Positions 45,785 to 59,521 are shown, counted from the first letter of the stretch. The stretch is 64,000 bases of DNA from Cerioporus squamosus (GCA_022592435.1 JABYQS010000050.1:124001-188000); one strand, 5' to 3'. Notes: a model not told the origin generated them from the letters alone. A program made the numbers and translations.

Positions 45785-46139
45785 AGGGAAGCGGGGACTG
45801 CTATCCGTGCGCTATGACCACTATCTGTCGCTGTCTGGCACTGTTGTGTTGTATTCGGGAGTCTACGTCCGCCATGACACGCCCACCTTTACGCCCTTTT
45901 TATTGATGCAAAACCATGTACAGCGTATGACCAACACAACATGCTTGCTTTTTACTCCCGAACGTCACGAGAAACACGGTCTCGTCTGTTCCGACAGGTA
46001 CGTAGGAGTACGCATTTGATTGTCCTCAGCACGAGCAGTAAGGTACATCGGTCTACTGTTACATGATGAATCTTCTTAATGACTATCATTGTTTTCCAGG
46101 ACCTGCGCATGGGATGCATGTCAGCCGTCCATGCAACAT
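45785..46139. other. Convergent 3' region of uS2 and glucosamine-6-phosphate deaminase
   Basis: 355 bp holding both 3' untranslated regions. No gene or RNA seen. Confidence 0.5.
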
Positions 46140-47344
46140 CTACTCCATGCTGCCGACGGGTTCATCTACACCTTGCTTTGCCAACGCCGCGTGCATCGCC
46201 TCAACTTCATCTTGTACCCTCTCGATAGACTTGAAGTACTTCACAGTCTTGACATGCAGCTCGGCAGTCGCGTCCTCGTCCACCACGATAAGTGCCCAAG
46301 GATGCAACTGAAGCGCGGAGAGCGTCCAGAGGTGGTTCACGCCCTCCTCAATCGCCTTCGAGAGCGCAAGGGCCTTGCGCTGGCCAGTCACGACGACGAC
46401 GACCTCGCGCGACTCAAGGACGGTCGCGACACCGACTGTGAGCGCCATGCGTGGGACGGCCGCGATGTCGTTGTTGAAGAAGCGGGCGTTCGCGAGGATG
46501 GTATCGTACGCGAGCGTCTTGATGCGCGTGCGCGAGGCCAGGGAGGAACCTGTTGCATGGTGTCAGCACGGGGAAGACTGGCGTAACACGGATCGCTGAG
46601 GAAGAAATCGAGGCGAGAGACTCACCGGGCTCGTTGAACGCGATGTGCCCGTCCTCGCCAATGCCACCGAGGAAGAGCTCAATGCCGCCATACTTCTTGA
46701 TCTTCTCTTCGTACGCCTTGCACTCCTCGATCAGGTGGTTCGCGTTGCCGTTCAGGATGTTCACTTGTGACGGGGGGATGTCGACTGCATGTGCGTGCGT
46801 TTGAAGGGCAAGGGAATACATGCCAAGGACTATAGTCAAGACATGGGACGCTGAGATCGGCTGGTTGGTAGTACGCACCATGCGAGAAGAACTCGCGAAA
46901 CATGAAGGTGTGGTATGATTCGGGATGGTCTTCTGGGAGTCCGACGTACTCATCCATGTTGAAGGTCACGACATTTTTGAAGCTGCGTGAGTGCACCAAG
47001 CCGATGTAAGCCGCCCGAGGTCTCATCACTGCAGCAGCGGGTGGTTTACTCACGAGAGCTTGCCCTCCTTGACGAGCTTGATGAGGTGCTTGTACGTTGG
47101 GATGGGCGATGAACCCGTAGGGAGACCAAGCACGAACGGCTTCTCCGGCGTAGGCGCGAAGTCGTTTATCCTGCACTCTCAAACTCAGGAGGTGGCCAGA
47201 CGCAAACGGGATTGTCGCGCACCGTTTCGCGATGTAGTTTCCGATGTACTCTCCGACCGCGGTCGCGTTGTCCCGGATGATCAGACCTGTCCATCGCCTT
47301 CAGCCATTACAACTTTGCCCAAGACAAGGGAGACGCGTACGCAT
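46140..47344 (-). CDS. Glucosamine-6-phosphate deaminase
   Basis: Converts glucosamine-6-phosphate to fructose-6-phosphate and ammonia, feeding amino sugar from chitin or cell-wall turnover into glycolysis. The first exon encodes only Met and one base; the next gives [22 protein letters not shown], followed by [60 protein letters not shown] and [19 protein letters not shown]. After the intron, [20 protein letters not shown] and [19 protein letters not shown] follow, then [22 protein letters not shown]. The catalytic Asp/Glu of FNMDEY and the DGH motif are present. It ends [10 protein letters not shown]. At least five introns keep frame. Confidence 0.93.
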
Positions 47345-48097
47345 GGCTAATCAAGTTCTATCGTCGGAGCGGAGAGAGCAGCTTGTAGGCTGAGGGTAGG
47401 GTGTTGGGAAGAGAGAAGAGAGTGGATTGCTCAGGGTGCCACAAGCGCAGACCTTAAAGGATACATCCTGCATGCGCCGATGGAGAAGCGTCGGGGCTGC
47501 CGACAGGGCGGCGTGCTCTGGAATCTAGAGGAACCATATGCCTGAGCAGCTTCTCGAGCCCGTTCTTGCCCATATCGATCTGCGCCAGCGTGCTCAATCT
47601 GCCAGGAAGCATGCTGCCCGGTCTCGCGCAGACAGCAACGTGCTGGTGCAGACCATGTGCGACCAGCAGAGACATCCAATCCAAGCTCGAGCTGCACGCC
47701 AGGTCTCGCCCAGCACGCGTCCAGTGCCCCTCCCACCAGCCTCGATCAGGTCCCGATCCTCTCGGTCCGATGGCCCGCAAGCCTCCAGCCACCTCCTTCA
47801 GTGCGCTACCGCGGGATGTTGATGAGATTGCATAAGTACTGTACAATGACATATGATATGATGAGTGGCAGGGGTAGTGGACGAGTAGGTATATAACGTT
47901 ATGATATCCGGAACAACAGCTGTCGAGAGTCTACAGCAGGAGGTGAACAGCGTCAAGGATGCGTCGCAGGGATCGATGGCCATAACAGCGTGAGGGTGTC
48001 CAGGACCAAAGCATACTCGTAGCAAATGCGGGCACGCCTTATACGTGCGCATGGGGCATGCAAGGGTCCTCCAAAGTTCGTAAAGAGTCTCGTCCAA
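47345..48097. other. Promoter of glucosamine-6-phosphate deaminase and 3' flank of kinase gene
   Basis: 750 bp. ORFs on both strands (for example 47454-47852 minus) have shadow-like translations and no motif. No RNA gene or repeat seen. Confidence 0.45.
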
Positions 48098-50958
48098 TCA
48101 TGACGCGCGTGCCGCCAGCGCCTTACGCGCCTCCTCGTTTGCTTTCTGCGCCTTTGCGATCGACGACCGAACCGCTGCGGACATCCCATTGCTGGATGCA
48201 CTCCCCGAAGGTGCCGCTGAAGACGACGGGCGGGCGTTGGCCTTCGCGGCGTTCACAACGGCCATAGCGCGTAACGTTGAGCCGCTCTTCCTAGGGGCCT
48301 TCGATGACGCTGACTTGGCCGTAGACTTCGCGCGGTCTTCGACCTTCTTGACGAACGGACTGGGCAGGTTCTCGACGTCATTGAGGTCGTACTGCGGCTC
48401 TGGCGCCTGTGCGAGAGCAGCGATCGTAGCACTAGCTGAACCAGATGGAGCAGCAGATGTCGACGGCACTGCCGATGTCGACGCCGCTCGAGTCATCTTC
48501 GTGCGGGTGGAGCCAGACGAGGATGACGCCGCGTTCTCAGTGGCTATCGACGCGGAACGGTAAGCCGCGGAGGTGGAGGATGCGCGGATAGATGGGCGGC
48601 GCAGCCTCGTCGGCCGGATGGCAGGGGCGTTGTCGGTACTCGTCCTGCCGTTCAATGTCGCCTGCGTCGGTGTGGTCTCGCCGTCCGGGCTCCGTCTGTC
48701 CTTCTCTCTCCGCAACGATGCACGCGGCCTGGTGTCGGTTTCGTATCCGTCCTCGCTCAGCTCTCCGTCGCTGTCCCCACTCTCGTCCTCCCCATCGAAG
48801 TCGAATATCTTCGCGAAGTTGAGCCCCACCTTCGGCGTGTCCACGAAGAGCTTCGCCAGCTCTGCAGGCGTTGGGGTCGCAACAGGCTCTCCAGTCGTAG
48901 TGAGGATGACACCTTTCATGGCTGAGGGTGGCTCCAACTCGTCCAAGAGGTTCGCCGACTTGGTAGGCAGGGGCGTCTGGAAGACAGGCAGCTTCGCAGG
49001 TGCCCGTGGCGCAGCCTTGATATGCTCCGGCGAGTCTGCGAGACGGCTCAAGGGTGCCATGATGTTCTTGACCTCCTCGAGTGGGTTCTTCGATCGTGTC
49101 CTCCTCTCGCCGGCGGGGGCCTCGAGAGCCTTCATCTTCGCCTCGAGCTCGCACTTGACGTTTTCAAGCCTCTCCCGTTCCTGTTCGAGCTCGTTGGCCT
49201 GCTGCTGCACCCACTCCATACGCTCGTCCACAGCCCGCGCCATGGCCTCGCGTGTCTGGCGCTCCCACTCCGCCCACATTCGCGCCACATCTTCCTCTCG
49301 ACGGCGAACGGCCTCCATGATCTCCTCTTCGCGGCGGGCCATGCGGAGGGCAACCTCGGCCTCCTTCTTGACTACCATGGCACGGAGCTCCTCGTCTCGC
49401 CGGGCGATAGCCTCGCGAACGTGTTGTTGTACTGTTGACTGCGCCTCGGCCATAAGACCGCGGAGGGCAGTAAGTTCTTCGTCCTTCTGCGTGACGAGAA
49501 GAGCCATCTTCGCTTCGCGGTCGCAAAGGGCGGCTTCTCGTGCTACGAGGTCGCGCTCCTTCGACAACAGAGTGGTCTTATGCGCCTTGACAGTGTTGAG
49601 CCTACCGCCTACGTGTCAGCTCATCGGAAATGGGGGTAATCTCAACTACCTACATCTTCTGTGTCTCGAAGACCTTGAGTGCCAAGTCAATCTTCTCGTG
49701 TTGCAGTAGTTGGGTGGCAGAGGGTCGCATTGCGGGCTGACATAACCTCAGCACCATACGGACATAGGGACATGCGGATACTCACGTTGAGGTTGAGCAT
49801 GGATTTGATCACAGTGGTCAAAGCGGGGCTGTAGCCCTTCGGTAGTGGTGGTACCCGGCCGTTCCTGCATGCATTGTGAGCCAAGTTGCCCCAACCAACT
49901 TGGCTGAGAGTGCATACCGAATGAGGATGCTCAACTCCGCATGTGTCTTCGCTTCGTGGAATGGAGGCTTGAGGGCGCACAACTCATAAATTAGGCATCC
50001 TAATGACCAGATGTCTGACTTCGAATCGTAGGCCTTCTCTTGCATGAGCTCCGGGGACATGTAATATGGCGTCTGACGAAGAGCTGTCAAACACTAGACC
50101 GAGTCGGGATATATGGGAGGAATGTACCCCGACGTATGTGTTGGCGAAACTCGCCTGAGCGAGAGCCTTGGAAAGACCGAAGTCACCGAGTTTGACGTTG
50201 TTGCTCTCGTCGAGGAATACTACGTATCGGATATGTTAGGCTTGAGCTGGCAACGCACGGGATACAGAGGCAGTTTGGATGCAAATTCGCCATGTGGTAG
50301 GGACGGGCGAGCTCGGTCATGGCGAACGGAGGACGTACCGTTATCGGGCTTCAAGTCTCGATGAAGAATCTGCGGCCTCCTCTCTTTTCCTTCGCCGTCA
50401 GCGGTCCCGACACTGCTTGTCCTCCCGTGACTACTGTTAGGGTGATGACAGTAGTTGAGAGCAAGAAGGATCTGCATGAAGTAGTTCCAGATGGTGTCTT
50501 CTGGGATGAGTCGGTTGTGTCGCAGGGCCTGCTTGATGATGGACGACAGGTCGCCGCCCCCACAGTACTCCATGAGGATGTAGAGAATGCCTGCATCACG
50601 GTCAACGTGTCGATCGTGATAGCGCACGATGTGTTCGTGGTGAAGGTCCTTGAGGATGTTGCTTGAGGGAGGGACGTGCGTAGAGTCGGTGGGGTGGTTT
50701 CGCTGCACGATGATGAGACACTCACACTTCAGCGACGATCTGCTTGCGGTCGCGTTCTGTCATGCGCTCAAAGTTGAGCTCCTTGCGTGCGAAGACCTAC
50801 CGGCCGCCAGGCTGTCAGAACACCCTGTGGACCGCTCTCCGGTGCTGAATTTGAGGACTCACGAGACCATCGGTCTTCCGGCGAACCTTGCGAATGATGC
50901 CGAACGAGCCATTCCCAATGATGTCAAGAGAGTCGTAGAGGTCGAGCGGAGAAGCCAT
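48098..50958 (-). CDS. NIMA-family serine/threonine kinase with coiled-coil tail
   Basis: Mitotic NIMA/NEK-type kinase expected to act on mitotic entry and spindle or septum control. The kinase domain begins [20 protein letters not shown] (glycine loop), VFARKEL (catalytic Lys), [31 protein letters not shown], an insertion rich in Ser/Gly before [32 protein letters not shown] and [20 protein letters not shown]. After [17 protein letters not shown] comes a long coiled coil (many Glu/Arg/Ala heptads, for example [19 protein letters not shown]), then a Ser/Pro/Ala-rich acidic C-terminal part ending KALAARAS. All main catalytic motifs are intact. The N-terminal half is in short exons; the last exon is about 1.5 kb. 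Confidence 0.92.
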
Positions 50959-53370
50959 TGCGGCCGAAGTTCGGGAGGGGGAGGGGAGGGTTAACGTCGA
51001 TGAGGAGAAGCTGCTCAGCCAGCCTCGCATTCATTTCGAACCAGGCGCCTATCCCACGCGTCACTTAGCGCCGGGCGGGAGTCGGAGTCACGTGAGCGCG
51101 TCTCAAGCACGGTCGTGTCGCGCGACAAGATTTCTGGAGTCGCTGCGCAACAAGGTGAGGCATACGAGCACAGAGGACTTCTTATACAATTGCGCTAGCG
51201 CATCGGTCACTGTGCCATCAACTAACCGGGCATATACTGTGAGTAAACTTCGTATAGCGAGAATTGTCCAAGTGTACGATTGATGCCATGTCAACGTCTT
51301 TCTTGTGCTCATACCGACACTTACAGGTCTAGCTCGATGAACAACCCGCAAAGCGACGGCCAGGTGTCGTGTAGAGCAGAAGAGCCCCAGGGGCGCCGTA
51401 AACCTAGAATATTGCCCAGCTTGATCGTTGTCCCCGATACCGTGTAGCTGACAGTCGTAAAATGGACATCACGCTGCATCGGATCGCAATGGGATGTCGA
51501 CATCCCTCTCACCGGCCAGCGAGAAAAAGTGTTGTAGAAAGGCGTACCACCATTGCGACTCTGGGTATCGACTCCCGATAGCGTTCCCATTCTGCCGAAG
51601 CTACGAAGGCTCTCTTATGCTGGCATTCTCCGTCAAGACACTGTTGAGAGAGTATTTCAGGCCAGCTAGGAGTTGGCAGGGGTTCTATATGGTGCAACTT
51701 CGGTGCAGTAAAGGACCCAAGTTGAGTAACCTCTTGAGGCTTGCATTTACGACGTTAACTGCCTAGCGAGAATCCGTATATTGTACGCCTCTTGGTCAGC
51801 TGAAACTTCGCCTGCTTGCAAACTTTGACATTGTGCGATCAATGAACGTTGAACAATGAGTTGCACGTAGGACGCCATACCTCTGATCCCCATCCTATCC
51901 GGCGTTCACTACGCAGTACGTGCGCGCATATAACCCTCCAGGCCCTGACCTTGCCATTACATATCTCATCTTGCTCGTCTGTCAAGCGATACGCTTGCAC
52001 AGCGAGTTTCCATGGAACCATCGTGCTACAATGTCAAGCTGATTCTGGGCTAAGCTGAGCGCGGAGGATCGTGCATCATGTCGGGCATGGTACCACCGAC
52101 GCGACCTCATCGGTCCTTGGGCTGGAGGGCTGTCAACTGGGGCAAGTGACAAGTATCTGTTCAACAAGACTTGACCAACATTGAACGTTGGTGCGTTGTG
52201 CATCTGAGACATCAATGTTCCATTGACAATCACCCCTGCGTTCACATCGGTGTGTCGCACGTTCCGTTTGCCCGTGCATGCGTCGGATCGCAGGGTGGAA
52301 GTCAACTCCCAGAAGTGATCTGGAAGTGGAAGTGGACGTGTCACTGCTTGCTCCGTGGCTGCGTGCAGTGCGTGCCGGCTGCGTATCTAGTGCACTCAGT
52401 GACTCACCGCCATGAGTACTGGCAATGCTTCGGACAAGCGAACATCCTTCCACGATCGCTAGGCGGAACATGTTGCATGTATGATTGACAGGGTCATGGA
52501 GAACATAACGGAAGCTGTCAATAAGCCAACACATCCAAGGCTTGAGTAGTATTGACCAGCCGATCCGAATGATCCTGAACTATACATGACTCCGGTGAAC
52601 TGGGGAACCCGTGAGCAGACGGAAGGGACGTCAGATAGTTATGTATCCCTGTTTAAGACGACCGCATAACGAGAATAAGTGCCTTCAGGGTCGTTCAGGC
52701 GGTTCAATTGGTTGCATTGACATGGATACAGGAATCAAGCCTCAAGCAACCACGTATACCCAGCTCGCAGTCCGGGTGAACCCAGGATGGTAGCCAGCCG
52801 TGTCTGGAGACTGGGAGAATGTGGGGAGAATACCGGCCGGGAGCATGATTCACATGAGTGAGCGTACCTCAATTTCTCGGCAATGAAGTCCGCCAGTGCC
52901 ATAGCCGCAGAATTTCAACGTTCGCGATCACCCGCATTGACAAGCCTCCGCGAACAGCAAGTACAGATGCCAGGCGGTGCTCGAAGAAATCTCATCGACT
53001 GCGGAGTCTGAGGTCGCAGGAGTGTTGTGTGGTAGGAACAAAGATGCGCTGCGAGTGGGCGGCGGCCTGCCTTGGTTACAAGGCGGTTGTCTGGGAGCGT
53101 TGTAGGATGGCTGGTGTCAAGGACAGAAGAAGGCTTGTGGGAGATCGTACAACACGCCCCCCGACACGGACACACTCTCCGTCCATTACGTAATGTCGTA
53201 ATTGACCCATAACAGGCAGAAAACCGCCACCGATCAGACTGAAGGCGCGAAGCTCGAGCGCGAGGCGGTCTCTCCAGTCTTCTCTCCGTCCTCCGTTCTT
53301 CCTGTCTCTCTGCTGCGCATCGTCGCCCTCCAGCTCGAGCGGCGGCCAGACGTCGGCGACCACCCCGCCC
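50959..53370. other. 2.4-kb divergent region between kinase and adenylate cyclase
   Basis: Lies between the starts of two oppositely directed signalling genes, so it should contain both promoters and leaders. Several short ORFs occur (for example 52133-52534 minus, 52858-53193 plus) but none has a recognisable motif. No tRNA or transposon domain seen. Confidence 0.5.
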
Positions 53371-56300
53371 ATGCCCACCACGGTCTCCCCGACTTCCTCC
53401 CGAACGTCTCGTCCTATGCACAGGCCGTACGACATGCAGGCGGAGACAGCGGCCTACCAGAACTATCCCACCGCCATCCGTATCTCGAGGGATCTCTCGA
53501 ACACGATATCGCCGGAGCTGATTGACCATGACTCTCTTTCGTCGCTCACTCTCGCGGAGGACTCGAACCTGGCGGAGATTGCACCATGGGCAACGCCGAA
53601 CAATGGCTCGGAACCGGTGAGTTTGTCCACCTGCGCCCTTCGTTTCTTCTGGAGGGCTTCAGATGCCCCTGCAAAGTTGCGTCAGGCTGCTCCGACTGCC
53701 AAGCGCATGGGCACTCCGATACCACCACCCGGACATTGTCCCGTTGTTGCTGTCGGGTCGAGTGACATTGTACGGCAAGGGCGGCACATTCTGCGTAAAC
53801 GTCTTGCTCGTCGCTTCTTGATGGATGTGTCCGTGCCAGATTGCGTTTGTGTCGGACGAGATTAGTTCTGTTGCAGTCGTGGTATGGCGTTGTGTATGCA
53901 TCCGAGCGTACATGGACACCTCGCGTTCGCTACAGCTCGACGATGAGCCGACAGCAGAGAAGGGTCTTTACCCGCTTCCGAGACAAGGCATAGCCTGCAG
54001 TAGACGGTACGTCTGCCTCGGACGCAGGGATACTCCGTCCCTTCAAATTCATTATATTACCTTGAGGGGCAAGGAGGGGTTTGCAATAAGAGATACCGCA
54101 CTCCCCACCCTCATGGTCACGCCAGGGATGCTGTCCCAGCTGGCTCTACTGGGGCCCGTACAGAGCGACGGAAAGGCTCGCGTGGAAACCCGGCTTCAGA
54201 CTCGGCTAGCCGCTTCACTAGCTCCTCCTGTTGTTCCTTCTCATCTCTACAATTCGGTCTAACCTGTCGCTTCACTAGCCAACTCCACCTCCGAAGTTGT
54301 CCGCGCACCGGTTCGGCTTCCCTCACAAACCTTCCTTCTCGTCCTTCACCCTACCTCGACACGCCAGTACGTCGAGCATCAGCGTCTCTACCACGTCCAC
54401 CGCTCGCCCCTCGGAATCATACAGCACTCACTCAAACGAGTCTGTCCGATCCTCCGACGCCCGCAAGAAACCGTCGCTGAATCCGCTGAATTTCATGAAG
54501 AAGCGGTCGCGGAGCCGTCTACGCTCAGAGCCCCTTCCCACCGAGCCTCCTCCCCCACTGCCCTCGCCCGCTGCTCCTGATCTCTCCTTCCACCCTACGC
54601 CAACGACACCACCAGGCTCGATATCCTCCCGCAAAGACCGACCCCGCAAGGGGAAGAAGCTGCCCTACGTTTCTCCACCGCCGCTCCCGCCTAAGGAGTC
54701 CCTGTATACACTGGACACAAACCTAAACGAGATGGATGGGATAGTTGACATGTCCGTCCTGCCTACCACCAACGTCGACAGCAGCTCCCCGGGCAGTGGG
54801 TTCGAGTCCTCGTACCACTCGAGCTCAGACGTTTCCTCCATGCAATTCGGGTCCACGAGTACTTCGCATCACAGCATATTCAGCAACCCGTTCTTGCCGT
54901 CAAGCCAGTCAAGTCAGTCGAAGCGACTCGCTCCCGGGCAGGTTGTCTTCGATGGCCGGAAGATATCCCCCAAGGCCCGTCCACCGGGCGTAATTCAAAA
55001 TGCTCTGGACGCCGACTCCCCCTCGTGGACTGCGCCGGAAAGTTGGGCGGTGGAGAAAGAGGGCGAAGACGCGGCAGCGGCATATTCTTCGTCTGACGAG
55101 AGCGCGCGAGGCAAAGCCGGGAGGAAACGGAGAAAGCGGCCTCCAGGTGGCAAGCTGCTGTACAAGGTCCGGATATACCGCGCGAACAACTCGTACCACG
55201 TCGTCTCGTGCGACCTGAACGTGACAGTCGCGCAGTTGACGCCGCAGCTGAACAAGAAGCTGTTGCTTGATCCGGGCGTAGAGCCGCATCGCCTTCATCT
55301 GAAGGAACGGGGGCGAGGTACGAGGTTCTGCGCAGTGTATACTGAGTAACATCTGACCAGCTGTCGTATAGAGCGAGTTCTCGCACCAACTGAGAAGCCC
55401 GCGGATATCGTCCGACGGCGACTGGAGCAAGCAGGCTACGATGTGGCAGACGGATTGGACCTGTTAGGCGCGGACGACATACAATTCCTACTCAAATTCG
55501 TCTACAAAAGCAACGTGCTCGGACCTCCGGTAAGTCCCTCCCAATAGCTGCAAGGGTGGTTTGCTGATTGGTTTGTTAGGAGGAAGAGATGCAGTTTGAC
55601 ACGTTCGACCTCATCGACCTGACCTCTCGCAGTCTGAAGGCCGTGCCAGTTGCACTGTACGGGCACGCGGAAGCCATCGTCTCGCTGAACCTGTCCCGCA
55701 ACCCTATGCTCGAGATCCCTCTCGACTTCATCCAGTCTTGCACGACTCTTCGCGAGCTACGGTTATCCCACATGGCCCTCAAGAAGGTGCCCCAAAGCGT
55801 GCGCCACTGCCGTACGCTGCAGTGGTTGGACCTGTCGTGCAACCGAATAGCGGATCTCGAGGACGCGGGGCTGGATCGAATACCGCAGCTGCGGCACCTG
55901 AAGCTGCAGAACAACCGAATGGAGAACCTTCCCATCTACTTCGCTCACCTGCGAGAGCTGCGCGATCTCAACATTTCAAACAACAAGTTCAAGCGTATCG
56001 TGCCGGTAGTCTGCGAGATCACTTCCCTGGTCGACCTCGATGCCTCATTCAATTCCATCTCGGAACTCCCCGAGGAACTTGGGCAACTCACCGAGCTTGA
56101 CACCCTGACCATAGTCGGGAACGAGGTGTCGAAAATTCCTGAGCAGTGCGCCAACCTGAAGAATCTCCGGGTGCTTGATTGCAGGCGGAATCACATCACG
56201 GATATATCTGTGGTGTGCAGGCTCCCCAAGATCGAGCAGCTGCTAGCCGATCACAACTCCATGCACGCCCTTGACGTCTCGTTTGGACCAGCGCTGAAGC

Positions 56301-59300
56301 AGCTGGACGCGTCGCACAACGACATCACCCAGCTCAACCTTGTCCCTGGCCCACTCGGAGTCCTCCATGCGCTGACAACGCTCAACCTATCCCACGCAAA
56401 GCTCTCGACTCTGGACGATCAGGCGCTCGCGCAGCTCACCGCCCTCGAGGTGCTCTACATCGACCATAACTCCATCCGTTCCCTGCCAGAAAGCCTGGGC
56501 GGTCTCAGTCGCCTCAAGCACCTCTCGTGCTCGAACAACCACCTATTTACACTACCGAGTAGTATCGGGCGTCTGCAATGGTTGGAGACACTGGAGGCAC
56601 ACAACAACGATCTCTCCGAACTCCCCATGAGCCTGTGGAACTGCTCCTCGCTGCAGGTGATCAACGTCACTTCGAACGTGATCAGTACGTGGAACCTTCC
56701 TCCGGGCTCAATCGACCTGGAGGTAGCGGTCCTACATGCCTGGGGCAGCACGGTCAGCCTGCTTTCGGATAGGAAGGCGTCGAATGGCTCCATCGCATCT
56801 GGAACCACTCTCCCCGCCCTTGCGTCGTCCCTCGAGAAGCTGTACGTCGGCGAGAACAGCCTGACCGCGGACAGCTTGCATCCTCTTGCCCTCCTGAAGG
56901 AGCTGCGAGTGCTGAACCTCTCGTTCAACAACATCCAGCAGCTCCCAAGTAGCTTCTTCCGGAACCTCACCCAGCTCCGCGAGCTCTACCTGAGCGGGAA
57001 TACCATCTCCGCGATCCCGACGGAGAACTTGCAGCACATGACAAAGCTGGAGGTGCTTTTCTTGAACGGCAACAAGTTGCAGACGCTGCCGCGGGAGATC
57101 AGCAAGTTGACGAACCTGTCGGTCATGGATGTCGGGAGCAACGTGTTGAAGTACAATATCAACAATTGGGAGTTCGATTGGAATTGGTGAGTCGCTCGTG
57201 CAGACTAGACGCGGATTGTGTTGCTGACATGACTCCTCAGGAACTTCAACACGAACCTGCGGTACCTCAACCTGTCGGGGAACAAGCGGTTGGAGATCAA
57301 GCCGGACATGAACCACCGACAGTCACGGAACCAGCAGCAGCTCTCGGACTTCGCCAGCCTCACGCAGCTACGCATCCTCGGCCTCATGGACGTGACGATC
57401 GGCATGCAGACAAACATTCCCGACGAGAGCGAGGACCGTCGCGTTCGTACCTCCATGGCAGAGGTGAATGGGATGGCGTACGGGATCGCCGACACCCTCG
57501 GGATGACGGAGCACCTCACGATGATCGATCTCGTCCAGCCGCACTTCCGGGGGATGCACAACGAGGCGATCTTTGCTATGTTCGGCCGCGCGTCGCACAT
57601 CGCGAGCAACAACAAGCTCACGAAGTTCCTCCACGACAACTTCTTGCGCGTCTTCACGGAGGAAATTGACAAGCTCCAGCCGAAGGAGCGCGTCGATGAC
57701 GCGATGCGGCGATCGTTTCTGAAGCTCAACAAGCTGCTTCACGACCACCTCTACTCGACGTCTGGTCGGAAGATGTCGCACGTCAGCGCTTCAGCTCCTC
57801 AGACTATCCATGACAAGGTCGGAGCGTCAGGAATCGTCCTGTACCTGGTGGAGCGCACCCTATTCGTCGCGAACGCAGGCAATGCACTCGCCGTCGTCTC
57901 CAACCAGGGCATCGCGAAGCTGGTCTCTAGGAAGCACGATCCTTTCGACCGGCAGGAGACTGCGCGGATACGTGCCGCGGAAGGCTGGGTCTCCCCTAAA
58001 GGTACCGTGAACGACGAGATCGACGTCTCACGGTCGTTCGGCTTCTACTACCTCCTTCCCGTTGTCAACCCACGGCCCGATGTCTACACCTACCAGCTCT
58101 CCGAGACGGACGAGTTCGTCATCGTCGGCAACCGCGGGCTGTGGGACTACGTGTCGTACCAGACCGCGGTCGACATCGCACGCAAGGAGCGTGACCCCAT
58201 GATTGCTGCCCAGAAACTCCGCGATTTCGCGATCTGCTACGGGGCCGAGGGGACCACGATGATCATGGTCATCAAGGTGTCCGACCTTTTCAACCGCGGA
58301 CTCCCACGAGACCTTCAGCTCAGCCCAGAGCCCGTCATCCCCGAGGAGGTCATCCAAAGTCTCGCGAAGCGCAAGCGCAACCAGATCATCAACCGAGATA
58401 TCTCGCGTCTGGACGACGAGGTGTCGCCACCTACTGGACACGTTGCTTTGGTGTTCACAGACATCCGGAACTCGACGCATCTCTGGGAAGTCAACCCCGG
58501 AATGCAGTCTGCCATGGTCCTGCACAACAACTTGCTCCGTCGCCTTCTTCGCTTCTGCGGTGGTTACGAGGTCAAGACAGAAGGCGACGCCTTCATGTGC
58601 TCCTTCCCTACGACGCTTGCAGCGTTGTGGTGGTGCATGAGCGTCCAAACCCAGCTCCTTAGTCTTCCCTGGCCTCTCGAGCTCCTAGAGTGCGAAGATG
58701 GCAAGGAGATCCTCGATCCAGAAGGTCGCATAATCGCCCGTGGTCTCTCCCTGCGTATGGGTATCCACTGTGGTCAACCCGTGTGCGAACCCGACCCGGT
58801 CACTGGTCGTATGGATTACTTCGGACCCATGGTCAACCGCGCCGCACGAGTCAACGCCGTCGCGGCCGGTGGGCAGATTATGTGCAGTGCGGACGTTATC
58901 AAGGAGATCAACGCCCGCATCCTCGATGTGGGCCCAGAAACCGAGCACTCCTACCTCCAGCCCCAGAATGCCATCGACGCTATCCGCCGGTTGGGCGTGA
59001 AGATTTTCCCAGTTGGCGAAGTTAAGCTGAAGGGCCTCGAAGTGCCGGAGATGCTGTCCATCCTCTACCCTTCCGAGCTTGCTGGCCGACAGAACCTTGA
59101 GGCCTTCGAGACCGCACCAACGGCTTCAGGGTCCCGCGTGCAGTTCAGTGTGGAGCAGATGCGGGAGCTCGGCCTTCTGTGTGTTCGGCTCGAGACCCTG
59201 GCGAACTCCCGCGTTTTCCGCCCTCTTCCCACGCGCAAGGGCAGCATTGCGTCGATCACCGGACAGCAGACCAGCCCAGATCCCGCTTCCGAGTCCTCGT

Positions 59301-59521
59301 TGGTTGTGTCCGACGACCCGAGCCTCTATCTTCCCGTGATGGACGAGACGTCATCAGATGCGCATCTCACGACGGTCCTCCACTCGCTCTCGCTCCGCAT
59401 CGACAACGCACTGACCAAGCTGGCGTTCATGCAAATGACAAGCATCGAGACCAAGACTGGCATGCCCGACCTCGGTCTCCGCGAAAAGATATTCGAGCTT
59501 TGTCGACCCATCCCATTGTGA
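53371..59521 (+). CDS. CYR1: Adenylate cyclase (RA, LRR, PP2C-like, class III cyclase)
   Basis: Makes cAMP from ATP and feeds the PKA pathway controlling growth, mating and nutrient response; peripheral membrane enzyme regulated by Ras/G-alpha. Five exons (53371-53616, 54279-55317, 55372-55529, 55580-57186, 57241-59521) give 1,776 residues. Order: Ser/Pro-rich N-terminus; Ras-associating domain at about 370-470 (KLLYKVRIYRANNSYHVVSC to DDIQFLLKFVY); at least fifteen leucine-rich repeats at about 490-1070; PP2C-like domain at about 1085-1360, in which the usual DGHGG motif is not visible; cyclase catalytic domain at about 1415-1580 with VALVFTDIRNSTHLW and KTEGDAF carrying the metal-binding Asp residues, and GRMDYFGPMVNRAARV. 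The first intron (662 nt) is unusually long, so the N-terminal exon is the least certain part; the first Met used is at 53371. Confidence 0.93.

Noticed and set aside
47454..47852. A gene between glucosamine-6-phosphate deaminase and the kinase
   Set aside because: ORFs overlap on both strands, use unremarkable codons and have no motif. Treated as promoter and 3' flank.
54803..54815. GGTTCGAGTCC, a perfect tRNA B box
   Set aside because: It lies inside the adenylate cyclase coding exon (Gly-Phe-Glu-Ser) with no A box upstream. Chance match.
55576..59511. Minus-strand ORFs opposite the adenylate cyclase (up to about 200 codons)
   Set aside because: They mirror the codon bias of the cyclase exons and show charged, repetitive translations typical of antisense shadows.
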